Below are positions 21,206 through 30,375 of a stretch of DNA of 64,000 bases, piece after piece. Position 1 is the stretch's first letter. Each line of letters begins with the position of its first letter. A program made the position numbers and the translations under genes. Source of the DNA: Dastarcus helophoroides (taxonomy: Eukaryota > Arthropoda > Insecta > Coleoptera > Bothrideridae); assembly GCA_028583605.1 (NCBI GenBank), contig CM053331.1, forward strand, positions 14,368,857 to 14,432,856, read 5' to 3'. The notes under the pieces are model-generated. The model was not told where the DNA came from, ran no database searches, and saw only the letters and a list, made by a program, of their open reading frames with translations.

Positions 21206-22101
21206 GAAATAGTCTCCTACTCTATTTTTGTTACACGTAAACGATCTTTTAGCTCCAACAAACCATTATTTATCGCTGCTTCAGATCGACTAAGGGAAAA
21301 TCAGATACAGATGATTAATCGGGATCTCGGGATTATTCTGAAATGGGGTAAGAACAATTTGGTCGATTTGAACGCTTCAAAAACTCAGGACGCAGTTTTC
21401 TCTAAGAAAACATCAAGAAATAATGCAACAAACATACTAATGGACGGTAAAATCTTTCCCATGGGATCTAATCTATCTATTATGGAAGTGAATGCGAGCA
21501 CTAACTTCTCTTGGGACGATCATGTGCGCGCCATTGCCAAATCCGCCCCTTAGAAGCTAGGCATCTCATCAGCTATTTACAATATGCAAAGCTCAAGTTA
21601 GGCCAATACTAGAAAACTGTATTCATGTTTGAAGATCAGCCGCAAAACACAGTTTACCTCTCTTGGATTCAATTTAAAGAAGAGCGATTCGCCTAATTGA
21701 TGACGAGAGTCTGACCAATTCTCTTGAAACACTAGAGCATAGGCGTATGGTTGGTCATTTGTCTTTTTTCTACAAGAATCATCATGGAAGATGCTCGCGG
21801 AAAATAATAGGATTGATTCTCCCAAGGGCAAGATTTTTGAGGCATACTAGACAGCCGGAGACAGCAAATTCCTGTGCGGTCTAGCTTGACACAGTGAGGA
21901 CTTCTGTCTGCGGAGACTCTTTTTTCTATAGAACTTTCAAGTTATGGAACTTGTTACCGAAAGAAATTTCCCCAAAAATTACAACCTACAATTGTTTAAG
22001 AAGGCGGTTTATTGCCATCTAACCTCGTTTCCGCATCCTGCTCGCAATGCTTTCAAAGCATAATGGGGTTACCCTTTGCGAGTGGATTAAACTTAAAAAA
22101 A
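21206..22101 (+). pseudogene. LINE C-terminal region and 3' UTR
   Basis: After the fold-back point the family resumes at about 21257 (CCATTATTTATCGCTGCTTC). LIAASDRLRENQIQMINRDL and INLILKW-type blocks correspond to the thumb region after motif C. Downstream segments align with 27767-28547. Frames are repeatedly shifted. The 3' part ends in CTTTGCGAGTGGATTAAACTT plus a short A-run. Confidence 0.7.
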
Positions 22102-24068
22102 TATATTAGCCTTATGGGAGGAGTCTGAGAACAACCAACCTTTTATTGATGACGAAGACTCAGAAGAAGATGATGAAATCGACCATTTTAGAACCAAGCG
22201 TGACTATTCTGATCAGGAACAGGAAGTACGGAGTGAAGGCAGAGAGACACAAGAACCGAATCGTGAAATCGAAGAGGCAGAAAAAAATAAAAATAACTTT
22301 TTTATAGGAAATAATTGGACTAAATGAAGCAAAAAAACACCAAATAAAAATGTTAGAACTGAAAATATTGTAACTCAGTTGCCAGCGGTAAAGCCTTATG
22401 GAAAGAAGGTTTAAATCTTAATAAAATGCTTTCAGCTTTCTTTAGATGAAGAAATGATAGTAGATATTGTAAGAAATACAAATTATTAAATCGTCGAAAA
22501 TCTGAAAAATGGAAAAATGTGCCGCATTACGTTGAAACGACACTGATAGAAATCAAGGCTTTTCTTGGTCTTCTTTACTTATCTGGAGTTGTCAAAGACA
22601 ATCACAGAAATTTACATGAATTCTGGAACACTGACGGTACTGTGATAAATGTGTTTAGATGTACAATGAGTCAAAGGAGATTTGAGTATTTGATTTCGTG
22701 CTTACGCTTTAATAATAAAGTCAACCGACAGGAAAGAGTAAAGATTGACAAACTAGCTCATATAAGAGCTGTCGTTGACAAATTTACCGAAAATTGTAAA
22801 GCTGCTTATTTGCCGTCACAATATCTGACAATTGACGAAAACTTAGAATCCTTCCGTGGCCGATGTTTTTTCAAGCAATATATACTCTTAACAAACCTGC
22901 AAAATGTGGCGTCATAGTTTAAGTTTGAGTAGATTCCCGTACTTACTACTTGATCAATATGGAGGTATACGTGGTTCAACAGCTTGAAGGTCCATTTAGA
23001 TGTAGTAATAGCCCAAAAGATATCGTTGACCGATTAGTTGCACCTGCGTCAGGAACTAACAGGAACATTACATGTGACAACTGGTACACCAGTGTTGACC
23101 TTTTTCAAAACTTATTGCAAAAACACAAATTAATTGCAGTCGGTACTATCCAAAAAAACAAGGCAGATATTCCTGCAGAATTTCTGGAAACTAACAAGGA
23201 ACTTTATTCAAGCCAGTTTAGCTTTCAAAAAGACTTTAATCTCCTCTCCTATTTTCCAAAAAAAAACAACATTACTTCTATCGTGTTTACATCATGATGA
23301 TACAGTTCTTCACACAGAAAAGGCACTACTGGAAATTATTTCTTTTTACAACTTTAGCAAGTGTGGAGTTGATGTGGTTGACGAAATGTCTGCAACCTAT
23401 AGCGTTTCTCGTCTAAGTCGACGCTGGCCTTTGAATATCTTTTTTCATTACTCAATACCGATTTTATAAAGAGTCAGATTATCTTTAGAGAAAATAATAA
23501 TAGTACGAAAATTTCTAGACAAAATTCCTGAGCCGAACCTTAAAAGACTTGGACCAAACCAACAAGGAAGATGTACAGTATGCCCTAGAGCTCGGGATAG
23601 GATGCCAAAAAATGTAGGTGTAGACTTTATTGCTTTCATATGTCTAAAGCATTCATAGCTATATTGCAAGGATTGTGCAAAAACACTCGAATTTGATTCG
23701 CAATAACGTTGTTACTTTTTCACATAAAATAATGATTTTAATTTCTTTTAAAAAATAAGAATTTCTAAACTTAGTTATTGTACAACACAAAAATAAAAAC
23801 GTTTGTTTTGTATGTTAAAACTTAAACTTTATAAAACATTGCATATGTTATAAAAAAAAATGTAGGTTAAGTTATTTACGTATTTTTGACAAAAATATAA
23901 ATATTTCTTTTACAGTTTTTATTTTTTTTTATGAAAATAACTTAAAAATTACATAAACGGCCCTAAATATAAATAAAAATAAATGAAACCTAATTTTGAA
24001 ATTGGGGTGCCGGACACCCACCCCACCTGTCGGAACGTGTACAAAAAATTCACATGTCACACGCCAGG
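22102..24068 (+). mobile_element. piggyBac-type DNA transposon relic, left end missing
   Basis: It holds a broken transposase (22104-23705) and a 3' region ending at TTAA (24069-24072). The last bases before TTAA, read inward on the minus strand, are CCTGGCGTGTGACATGTG, fitting a piggyBac-type terminus that abuts a TTAA target. The DNA after TTAA is dispersed repeat copy 3, and the equivalent position in copy 2 (16108-16118, CCTTTAAACTCC) also carries TTAA, which supports the border. The left end and the first codons are replaced by the family JA LINE. Confidence 0.75.
22104..23705 (+). pseudogene. piggyBac transposase, broken
   Basis: The N-terminal acidic region begins just after the LINE A-run (LALWEESENNQPFIDDEDSE). 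The catalytic domain follows in pieces: EIKAFLGLLYLSGVVKDN, then YLTIDENLESFRGRC with the first aspartate, ITCDNWYTSVDLF with the second, and GVDVVDEMSATYSVSR with the third. The C-terminal cysteine-rich domain is visible at 23560-23705 (GRCTVCPRARDRMPKN, FICLKHS, YCKDC). At least four stops or frameshifts separate the pieces (near 22325, 22915, 23297, 23467 and 23658). In a live element this enzyme cuts and pastes at TTAA. Confidence 0.8.
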
Positions 24069-24830
24069 TTAAAACTCCAAGTAATTTTCTTCTTTTGCCT
24101 TCAATTAAATTGAGTTTATGTTCAAAACATTCTTTGTCCATTTTTAAAAACGTTCACAGCGATCCCACAATTGCCTTCTTGAAATTCATTTATTAGATTT
24201 CAACTGTCTTCTCTGCAATCGAGGTCTACCTCACTAACGTCTAATTCTATTTTTATATAAATAAAGCTGCTTATCGTTTCTTTATAATTATCTACTGTTC
24301 GAGATTCCAATTTTAAAGATAATTCAATTTCATAAAACACAAATAACCTCCAAAATGGACAACATTTCGCGCGAGGCATGTCTTTATTGCCGTTGTGTCG
24401 CTTATTTTGCATGACGCATTTCGAATTGACGCCTACCCGCCAGTGTTTTTTCGTTTCTAATATAGGCAATTTTTACTTACAGAGAGAAGAAGAATAATTC
24501 TAATCAAATTAAAACACAATTCAAACAATTATGGTATACACATTTTTGCATATTTAATTTAACTTCAGGGGTAGGGTTAATCAGGTCGGATTTGCTTTCC
24601 CAACTGTAAGCTTCAGCAGTAGACTGATCTAAAATTTGTACTAACGGTGGCTGACTTCAGAATTTGAATCTCACTGTCGATTTCGCTCTTCTTTAATTCT
24701 ATTGTGGGATCTGTTCATAGGTACATGTACCTACGGAGCATTAGAGCATGTAACGGTAAACCATTCATTTGACCCTTATCTTTAGCCGCTCAACGCGCCT
24801 AGAGAATTTTTTACTTAAGAAAAGAAATTT
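24069..24830 (+). repeat. dispersed repeat, copy 3 (3' portion)
   Basis: Starts exactly at TTAAAACTCCAAGTAATTTTC, the position matching CCAAGTAATTTT in copy 1 and CCTTGTAATTTT in copy 2, and ends with GCTCAACGCGCCTAGAGAA. The A-box segment is poorly preserved (about 24566-24590), while a B-box-like AATTTGAATCTCAC is at 24661. The 5' half is absent because the piggyBac relic occupies that side. Confidence 0.65.
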
Positions 24831-25089
24831 TGGCCTGGATTATTCCAATTTGCGGTAAATCTAACAAAAACATTCATTTTTTAAAAATCTGATTACTGCA
24901 TTCCCTAAACTTTAAACAAAATAAGATGTCTATGTCACTAACTTTTTTTCCCCTCTGTTTTTATATGGTAAGTGTGTCAATAATTGGCCAAAATCTTAAT
25001 TTTGTCAGTAACTGCAGTTTCCCTAGATTGGCCCCTCTAAGGTTTTTTAAATTTACTTTAACAATTTCTACTTTGTAAAGTTTCCTAGT
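24831..25089. other. unassigned AT-rich DNA
   Basis: No feature recognised. Confidence 0.35.
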
Positions 25090-25330
25090 ACTTAAAAGTT
25101 TTCAAACTAACTTTAGGTTTCTGAATCCTTTCCCAATTTGCGTTTGTTTTGGTCGTTTTTCTGACGCAAGCATGCTTCACATAGCACATAGTTTTCTTCT
25201 AAGAAAGCTCTGAACATAACAACATTTAAAGGATAATTACTTCTTGAAGAAATTAATCTCAAGCTTGGACATAACAGAAATTGTGATTTATTGTAATAAA
25301 TTAATTTCTAGTTTTCTTTCATCCTCATTC
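25090..25330 (+). repeat. fragment related to the 35366-38327 insertion
   Basis: TTCAAACTAACTTTAGG, AAGCATGCTTCACATAGCA, CAAAGGATAAT-like phrases, CTCAAGCTTGGA and TTGTGATTTAT recur in the same order at 36020-36230 (AAGCATACTTCACATAGCAT, CCAAAGGATAATG, CTCAAGCTTGGA, TTGTGATTTAT). So part of the long insertion exists as a separate, diverged fragment here. Confidence 0.6.
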
Positions 25331-25846
25331 GTGAATTTGTTACTTCAATATTCTCGCCACGGGAAGGCGATGTTTATTTTGCTTATCGCATTTCTTATAT
25401 GCGTGGTCATGCGGTTGAAAAATTGTATAGGAATTTAACATGACAAATAGGCTAAAACAATGCAATTACAATGATGTAGAGTATATGTGAAAAATCTTTT
25501 CTCAGTTAATTTTATGATTTTTGATAGTAGGCCATTCCCATTGAAATTTTATTTTTGTTATGTCAATTCGATAATTGTCAGTTCCATTGGCCAAATAAGG
25601 TTTTTTGTGAGTTGGATAAAATAACATTCCAAGTAATTACACAAATAACACTGGTGAACAAAATTAAAATAATTTTTGGGACACAGACAAAACAAAGTAG
25701 TTGTTATGTAAAACGTACCCAAAAAGCCGGAAATAGCATTCAATTTTTTTCTATCATTCACGGTTTTCTTGCAATAAGGCATTATTTGCTGCCTATACTC
25801 GTAAAATATAAGGATATGTGTGTAAGTGTACTAATAAACATTAATC
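25331..25846. other. downstream flank of the minus-strand relic
   Basis: A 122-codon plus frame (25555-25923) overlaps the end of the minus-strand relic and has no family resemblance, so I treat it as spurious. Nothing else was recognised. Confidence 0.35.
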
Positions 25847-27385
25847 TCAGAATGTTGTTGTCGATGTTTTATGGCGATATGTTGCTCCTAAAGTATCTCT
25901 TAACAATGTACAGCAATAATTAGCAAGCAAATTGACACTTCATTTGCCTTGATACCGTTTTTTTACGGCAGAAATGTCTTAGTGGAACCGTTCACCATGT
26001 TCATCACTTACCGCACCAAAATTTTTCGGAAAAGAATCGAGATGAGAGTTTAAAAAGAAATTTTTTTGAGACATGTTACATCCCATTCCTTTAAAAGCAT
26101 TAATTAGTTCACTCACAATATCTCTATAATTGTCCGCCTTCACATTGCCTAAAAAATTTGCAATAAATGATTTAAAAGCATTCCAAGCTCGTAATTCAAT
26201 TTCATTTAGAGCTTTGTCAAATACATCATTTTTTATAATTTTCCTTATGCCCTCTTTAATTTTTGCCCCACCAAGTCTCGAAAATGTTTGTTTTAAATGT
26301 AGAAACTCTCTTCCATTTCGATCCATAGCTTTCACAAAATTCTGCATCAGTCCCGACTTAATATGCAGAGGTGGAAGCACCATGTTTTTCGGATCAACTA
26401 GTGGTTCATGAAAAATGTTTTTGAGGCCCAGAGGTAATACCTGACGTAGTGGCCACTCTTTCTGTTCATAATGACGATCTCGCGCACGACTGTCCCATTT
26501 ACAGAAAAAAAACAACAGTACTTGGTATACCCCAGTTGCGTTCCAAGAAGAAGGGCTATTACCTTTAAATCTCCACATATGGCCCATCCATATTCATTAT
26601 AATGGATATGCTCTAAAAGAACTTGCATATTTTGATATGATTCCTTCACATGAACTGTGTGCGCTATAGGTACAGATGGATATTTATTACCGATGTGTAG
26701 CAATACCGATTTTAAACTAAGCTAAGAGGAATCAATGAACAGGCGCCAATCATTTGGATCATGTTTCTGTTCAAAGGCGTAAAACAAATTGTTAACATCT
26801 GAGCAATATATCAAATCCCCCTCCTGAGCGAAATAGTGTATGAGATCTTGTTGCTGTTTTCGGTAAAAACTAATGTTAACATCACCGTGAAAAAAATTCC
26901 ATCCTTTTAATCTTGACGCTAACATTTCTGACTGGGATTGTGACAGATTTAGTTCTCAAACTAAGTCATCAAGTTCGCCGCGTGTGATTAAATGCGGCGC
27001 TGTTGAACATCCTGGCAGGTCAAACGAAGGATGGGTTTTTATGTGTTGTACGCTTTCTGCACCATGACTTTCAGAATCGGTGGTATCGACTTTTTTATCC
27101 AAAGACCAAGTTCTGGTGGAACTGGGACAGAAAGTTCATCACTATGCTTAAGGGGCCGCAAAGCTGATGGTAAATTAAAATACTTAACAGTATGTTTCTA
27201 TTTTGGTCCAATATCTTTAATATTTGTAAGACAAAAATAACAATCAGCAATATGGTCTCTCGGTTTTCTCCAAACCATTGGTATCGCAAAGGGCGATTTA
27301 CGATTGTTGCCTTTTAATCAACCTGTTAACAAGGTTACAACATATATGAGGGGCCCATAGTTTATCTTGGTCGCCAACTTTAATT
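25847..27385 (-). pseudogene. multicopy arthropod protein of unknown function, broken copy
   Basis: Read from 27385 down, in pieces: [20 protein letters not shown], then [16 protein letters not shown] with a paired-cysteine module, PSALRPLKHSDELSVPVPP, FDLPGCSTAPHLITRGELDD, DPNDWRLFIDSS, KSVLLHIGNKYPSVPIAHTV, ICGDLKVIALLLGTQLGYTK, WDSRARDRHYEQKEWPLRQ, MVLPPLHIKSGLMQNFVKAM, SDEHGERFH, then DISAVKKRYQGK and NYCCTLLRDT before a TGA at 25847-25849. I recognise this as a protein found in many copies in insect, tick and other invertebrate genomes, without known function. Multicopy spread suggests carriage by a mobile element. Stops or shifts lie near 27320, 26970, 26720, 26500 and 25978. The 202-codon frame 25979-26587 is the longest uninterrupted part. 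Confidence 0.75.
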
Positions 27386-27713
27386 CCAAAATAATATCAA
27401 CATAGGTCCGGAACCGCTTTATTTTTAAGTTACAGGGGCTTGAAAATTAGGAAATAAATTATTTTGTCCTTAAATACTACGAAACCACTCAACATATTTT
27501 TTTCAATTTTGGTAGATATTAACTAGGCGATTTTTTGCGGAAAAAATATTTGCTTTTCTTTCAAAAGTGTCATCCATCCGAATATGTCTTTGAGTATATT
27601 TACCGAATAAAAAGACACGTCATGTTACCAATTTAATAAAGGACCTGTATTTTTTGGTAAAAATGTTTCTTTGATTTTTGTTTCTTTGACGAACTGTTTT
27701 CAACTTCCAATCC
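27386..27713 (+). repeat. arm of the 41355-43025 inverted-repeat family
   Basis: AGGTCCGGAACCGCTTTATT, TTAAGTTACAGGGGCTTGAA, CGAAACCACTCAACATATTT, TTTGGTAGATATTAACTAG and GGTAAAAATG follow in the same order as in the left arm of the large inverted repeat at 41589-41851 and, inverted, in its right arm. It is a single arm, truncated where the LINE fragment starts. Confidence 0.7.
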
Positions 27714-28547
27714 TTTATACAGCTACGCAGATGATAGTAACCTTGTATCATCTTTTTTCTTCGACAAACCATTACCTATCGCTGCTTCAGATCGACTAAG
27801 GGAACAGTAGATACAGACGATTAATCGGGATCTCAGGATTATTCTGGAATGGTCGACTTGAACGCTTCAAAAGAAGAAGAAAACATCAAGGGATAATGTA
27901 ACAAACATACTTATGGACGGTAAAATTCTTTTCATGGGATCTAATCTATATATCCTAGGAGTGAATGCGAGCTTCTCTTGAGACGATCATGTGCGCGCCA
28001 TTGCCAAATCCGCCTCTCAGAAGCTAGGCTTTCTTTTAGAGCTAAAAAGTACTTCACATCTCATCAGCTATTAACATTTTACAAAGCTGAAGTTAGGCCA
28101 ACACTAGAATACTGTTCTCATGTTTGGAGTTCAGCCCCGAAACACACTTTAGCTCTCTTAGATTCGATTCAAAGAAGGGCGATTTACCTAATTGATGACG
28201 AGAGTCTGACCGATTCTCTCGAAACACTATAGCGCAGGAGTATGGTTGGTGACTTGTCTCTTTTCTACAAGTACTATCATGGAAGATGCTTGCAGGAACT
28301 AATAAGCTTATTCCCCCCAGGGGCAAGATTTTTGAATCGTACTAGGCAGTCAGAGACAGCTTGACACAGTAAGGATTTCTGTCTACGGAGACTGTTTTTT
28401 CTATAGAACTTCCAAGTTATGGAACTTGTTACCAAAAGGAGTTTTCCCCAAAAATTACAACCCATCCTTGTTTCCGCATCCTACTCGCAGTGCTTTGAAA
28501 GCATATTGGGGTAACCCTTTGCGAGTGGATTAAACTTAAAAAAAAAA
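27714..28547 (+). mobile_element. Jockey-like LINE fragment, family JA, second copy
   Basis: Aligned with 21257-22101: it starts within the reverse transcriptase at SYADDSNLVSSFF (motif C, 27720-27760) and ends at GAGTGGATTAAACTT plus an 11-A run (28537-28547). Includes a 84-codon frame (27978-28232) with TSHQLLTFYKAEVRPTLEYC, a C-terminal block typical of arthropod LINEs. 5' truncation is extreme, as is usual for LINE insertions. Stops and several deletions relative to the first copy are present. Confidence 0.8.
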
Positions 28548-28559
28548 GGAAGTTGTCTT

Positions 28560-29850
28560 ATATTTCTGCACAAAGAATCAGAATAGAGTTTTGTTAGAGA
28601 TAGTCTCTTTTGCTTAGTCTCAAAGAAAACTGGAGATTATCAGAAAGAAATTTTGTTATGAAGTAAACATAGTTGGAGCTAAACTTTTAGGTCTGGTTTA
28701 TCAGGCTAATATTATTATAAGCAATGTGACTGATGAGATGGCAAAGAAACATAATATTACTATGCAAATAGAATGCAACCTAGATTACAAATTCATGCAG
28801 CCCTTCAGGCGTGCATAGTGAATCATAGGTAGTTGAATTATCAATAGTTAAAACACTGCCACCAAGCAAAGCGGTTGCTCTCTAGGAAAAAGTTCTCAGA
28901 AGACAGGGATTCTAATGCACAGAACAATAGGTTTGAACATTTATTAGATTCGAAGTTTGAAAACCAAATACCGGTTTCGGATCTAACAAAATCGAAACCG
29001 GTATTTGGTTTCCAAACTTTGAATCTAATAAATGTTCAAATCTATTGGTCTGTGCATTAAAATCATAATATTACTGTTTTGCGATTGGCTCCCTGACATT
29101 GCAAATTTAATTTATACAAATGAATTGTAAATGGGGCAAATAAAAGGATAAGTGGCAAGAAACATACAATCTGTAAACTAAAGGACATTTGCCAATTTAT
29201 TGAAAGATTGGCAAAGGTCCTCACTAGAAAAGTATCATGCACCATCAGTATTTCTAGGAAGGGCAATGAGCTTTATAGGTTGGCCATTCACTTTATTGTT
29301 GTTGTAGAATAAATCGAGTAATCGCCTTGGTATCACACAGGTAAATTTTTAGCTAAGAGGTTTACTTTAAAACAGAATTGTCTGTACCCTGTTCACAGTA
29401 AAACATTACTGTGTGACGATTGCTTCCCTGTAATTGCAAATTTAATCACATCGAATTCTAAGGAGGGCAAATAACCGGCCAAGTGGCAAGAAAAAGCACA
29501 ACCTGTAAACTAAAAGACCTTCGCCACCCTATCGAGAAACCGTAAGTAATTTAACTGCCAGTCTCTCCAAAAATGCAATATATATTATATTATGCAGATG
29601 TGGGTCCTTTTTACACATATTTGCATATATTCTTTATTTTTCTATGACATTTTTACTGTGACACTGATTGCATTAAATAAGAAATAATTTTAATGTGAAA
29701 ACTTATTAATTTCTTGTACATATTCGACTTTATTTTCTATGATACCTTTACAAACGCAATTGATCATTATTCCTTGATATCATGTGAACCTGTCCTTTTT
29801 TGAGAGTGTGGTGTGGCCTAACTATATCTGTGCACAGTGCAACAGTGTTG
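28560..29850 (+). repeat. dispersed repeat family Q, longer copy, with internal re-duplications
   Basis: AACTGGAGATTATCAGAAAG, ACATAATATTACT, CCAAGTGGCAAGAAA, CTGTAAACTAAA, TTCCTTGATATCATGTGAAC and GTGGCCTAACTATAT reappear in order at 61140-61580. Here the ATTGC-TTCCCTG...GGCAAGAAA block occurs twice (29070-29200 and 29400-29520), and a palindromic MITE sits at 28913-29058. No coding capacity was found. Confidence 0.6.
28913..29058. mobile_element. 146-bp palindromic MITE
   Basis: TAATGCACAGAACAATAGG onward to AATACCGGTTTCG is followed after about 13 bp by its reverse complement ending in CTATTGGTCTGTGCATTA. The arms are about 66 bp with only a few mismatches. A TA on each side would fit insertion into a TA dinucleotide. 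No protein. Confidence 0.75.
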
Positions 29851-30375
29851 TATAAATTTTTATAATAATTTTACGATAATTTTTAGTGACTAGAGAATGC
29901 CGAAAACGAATACATTTTGAATTCATTATAGAATGTTACAAAACATATAGATAGTCATCAAGAGTGCTCGCCTATTTTTTTGACATATAAAGTCGATTTC
30001 ATAAAAAAACTTAATGTGGCCATTAGGTAGTGTGTGGTATTCTACTAATTATACATATTTGTTTATATACAGGTTGATTCGTTTCGCAGTACCAGAAGGC
30101 ATCAACATCTTTTTAAATAGAAAAACGTATTATTCTCAGTCAGGTAAAATTGTGTTTAAACAGCTTTTCAAAAGTTTTATATACTTGATTTCTATTTTCA
30201 ATGGTCATTTATTTAATCATATTAAATTTGAGCAAACATTGTAACTACACGTGTAAACGATTTTATGTTGCGTTTTGGACATAAAAATAGAATATCTGAA
30301 ATGTCAAATTGCTATTTCAGGACGAACAACTTAGATGAAGTTAAGAAGAATGAAATATCTACAGAAATTGATAAT
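29851..30375. other. AT-rich DNA without recognised gene
   Basis: The 76- and 74-codon plus frames (30014-30244, 30265-30489) are not like any known family and the second overlaps the 3' end of the R4-like element on the other strand. Confidence 0.4.

Larger units (their letters stand above)
19545..22101 (+). mobile_element. Jockey-like non-LTR retrotransposon, 5' truncated, family JA
   Basis: The order is endonuclease remnant (19545-19930), degraded linker, reverse transcriptase (about 20640-21140), an inverted duplication, a C-terminal region (21290-21960) and a 3' end GAGTGGATTAAACTTAAAAA at 22081-22101. A second fragment with the same 3' end is at 27714-28547, which fixes the 3' terminus. 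The polypeptide pattern matches APE-type LINEs of the Jockey/CR1 group common in arthropods; the exact clade is not certain. Multiple stops and shifts make it inactive. Its A-tail directly abuts a piggyBac coding remnant. Confidence 0.8.

Noticed and set aside
27690..28560. CAACTTCC before and GGAAGTTG after the LINE fragment as a target duplication
   Set aside because: They are inverted, not direct, repeats, so they do not mark a target-site duplication.
28733..28760. CTGATGAGATGGCAAAGAAAC as a hammerhead core
   Set aside because: CUGAUGA and GAAAC are present, but the bases between cannot form helix II and no flanking helix I exists.
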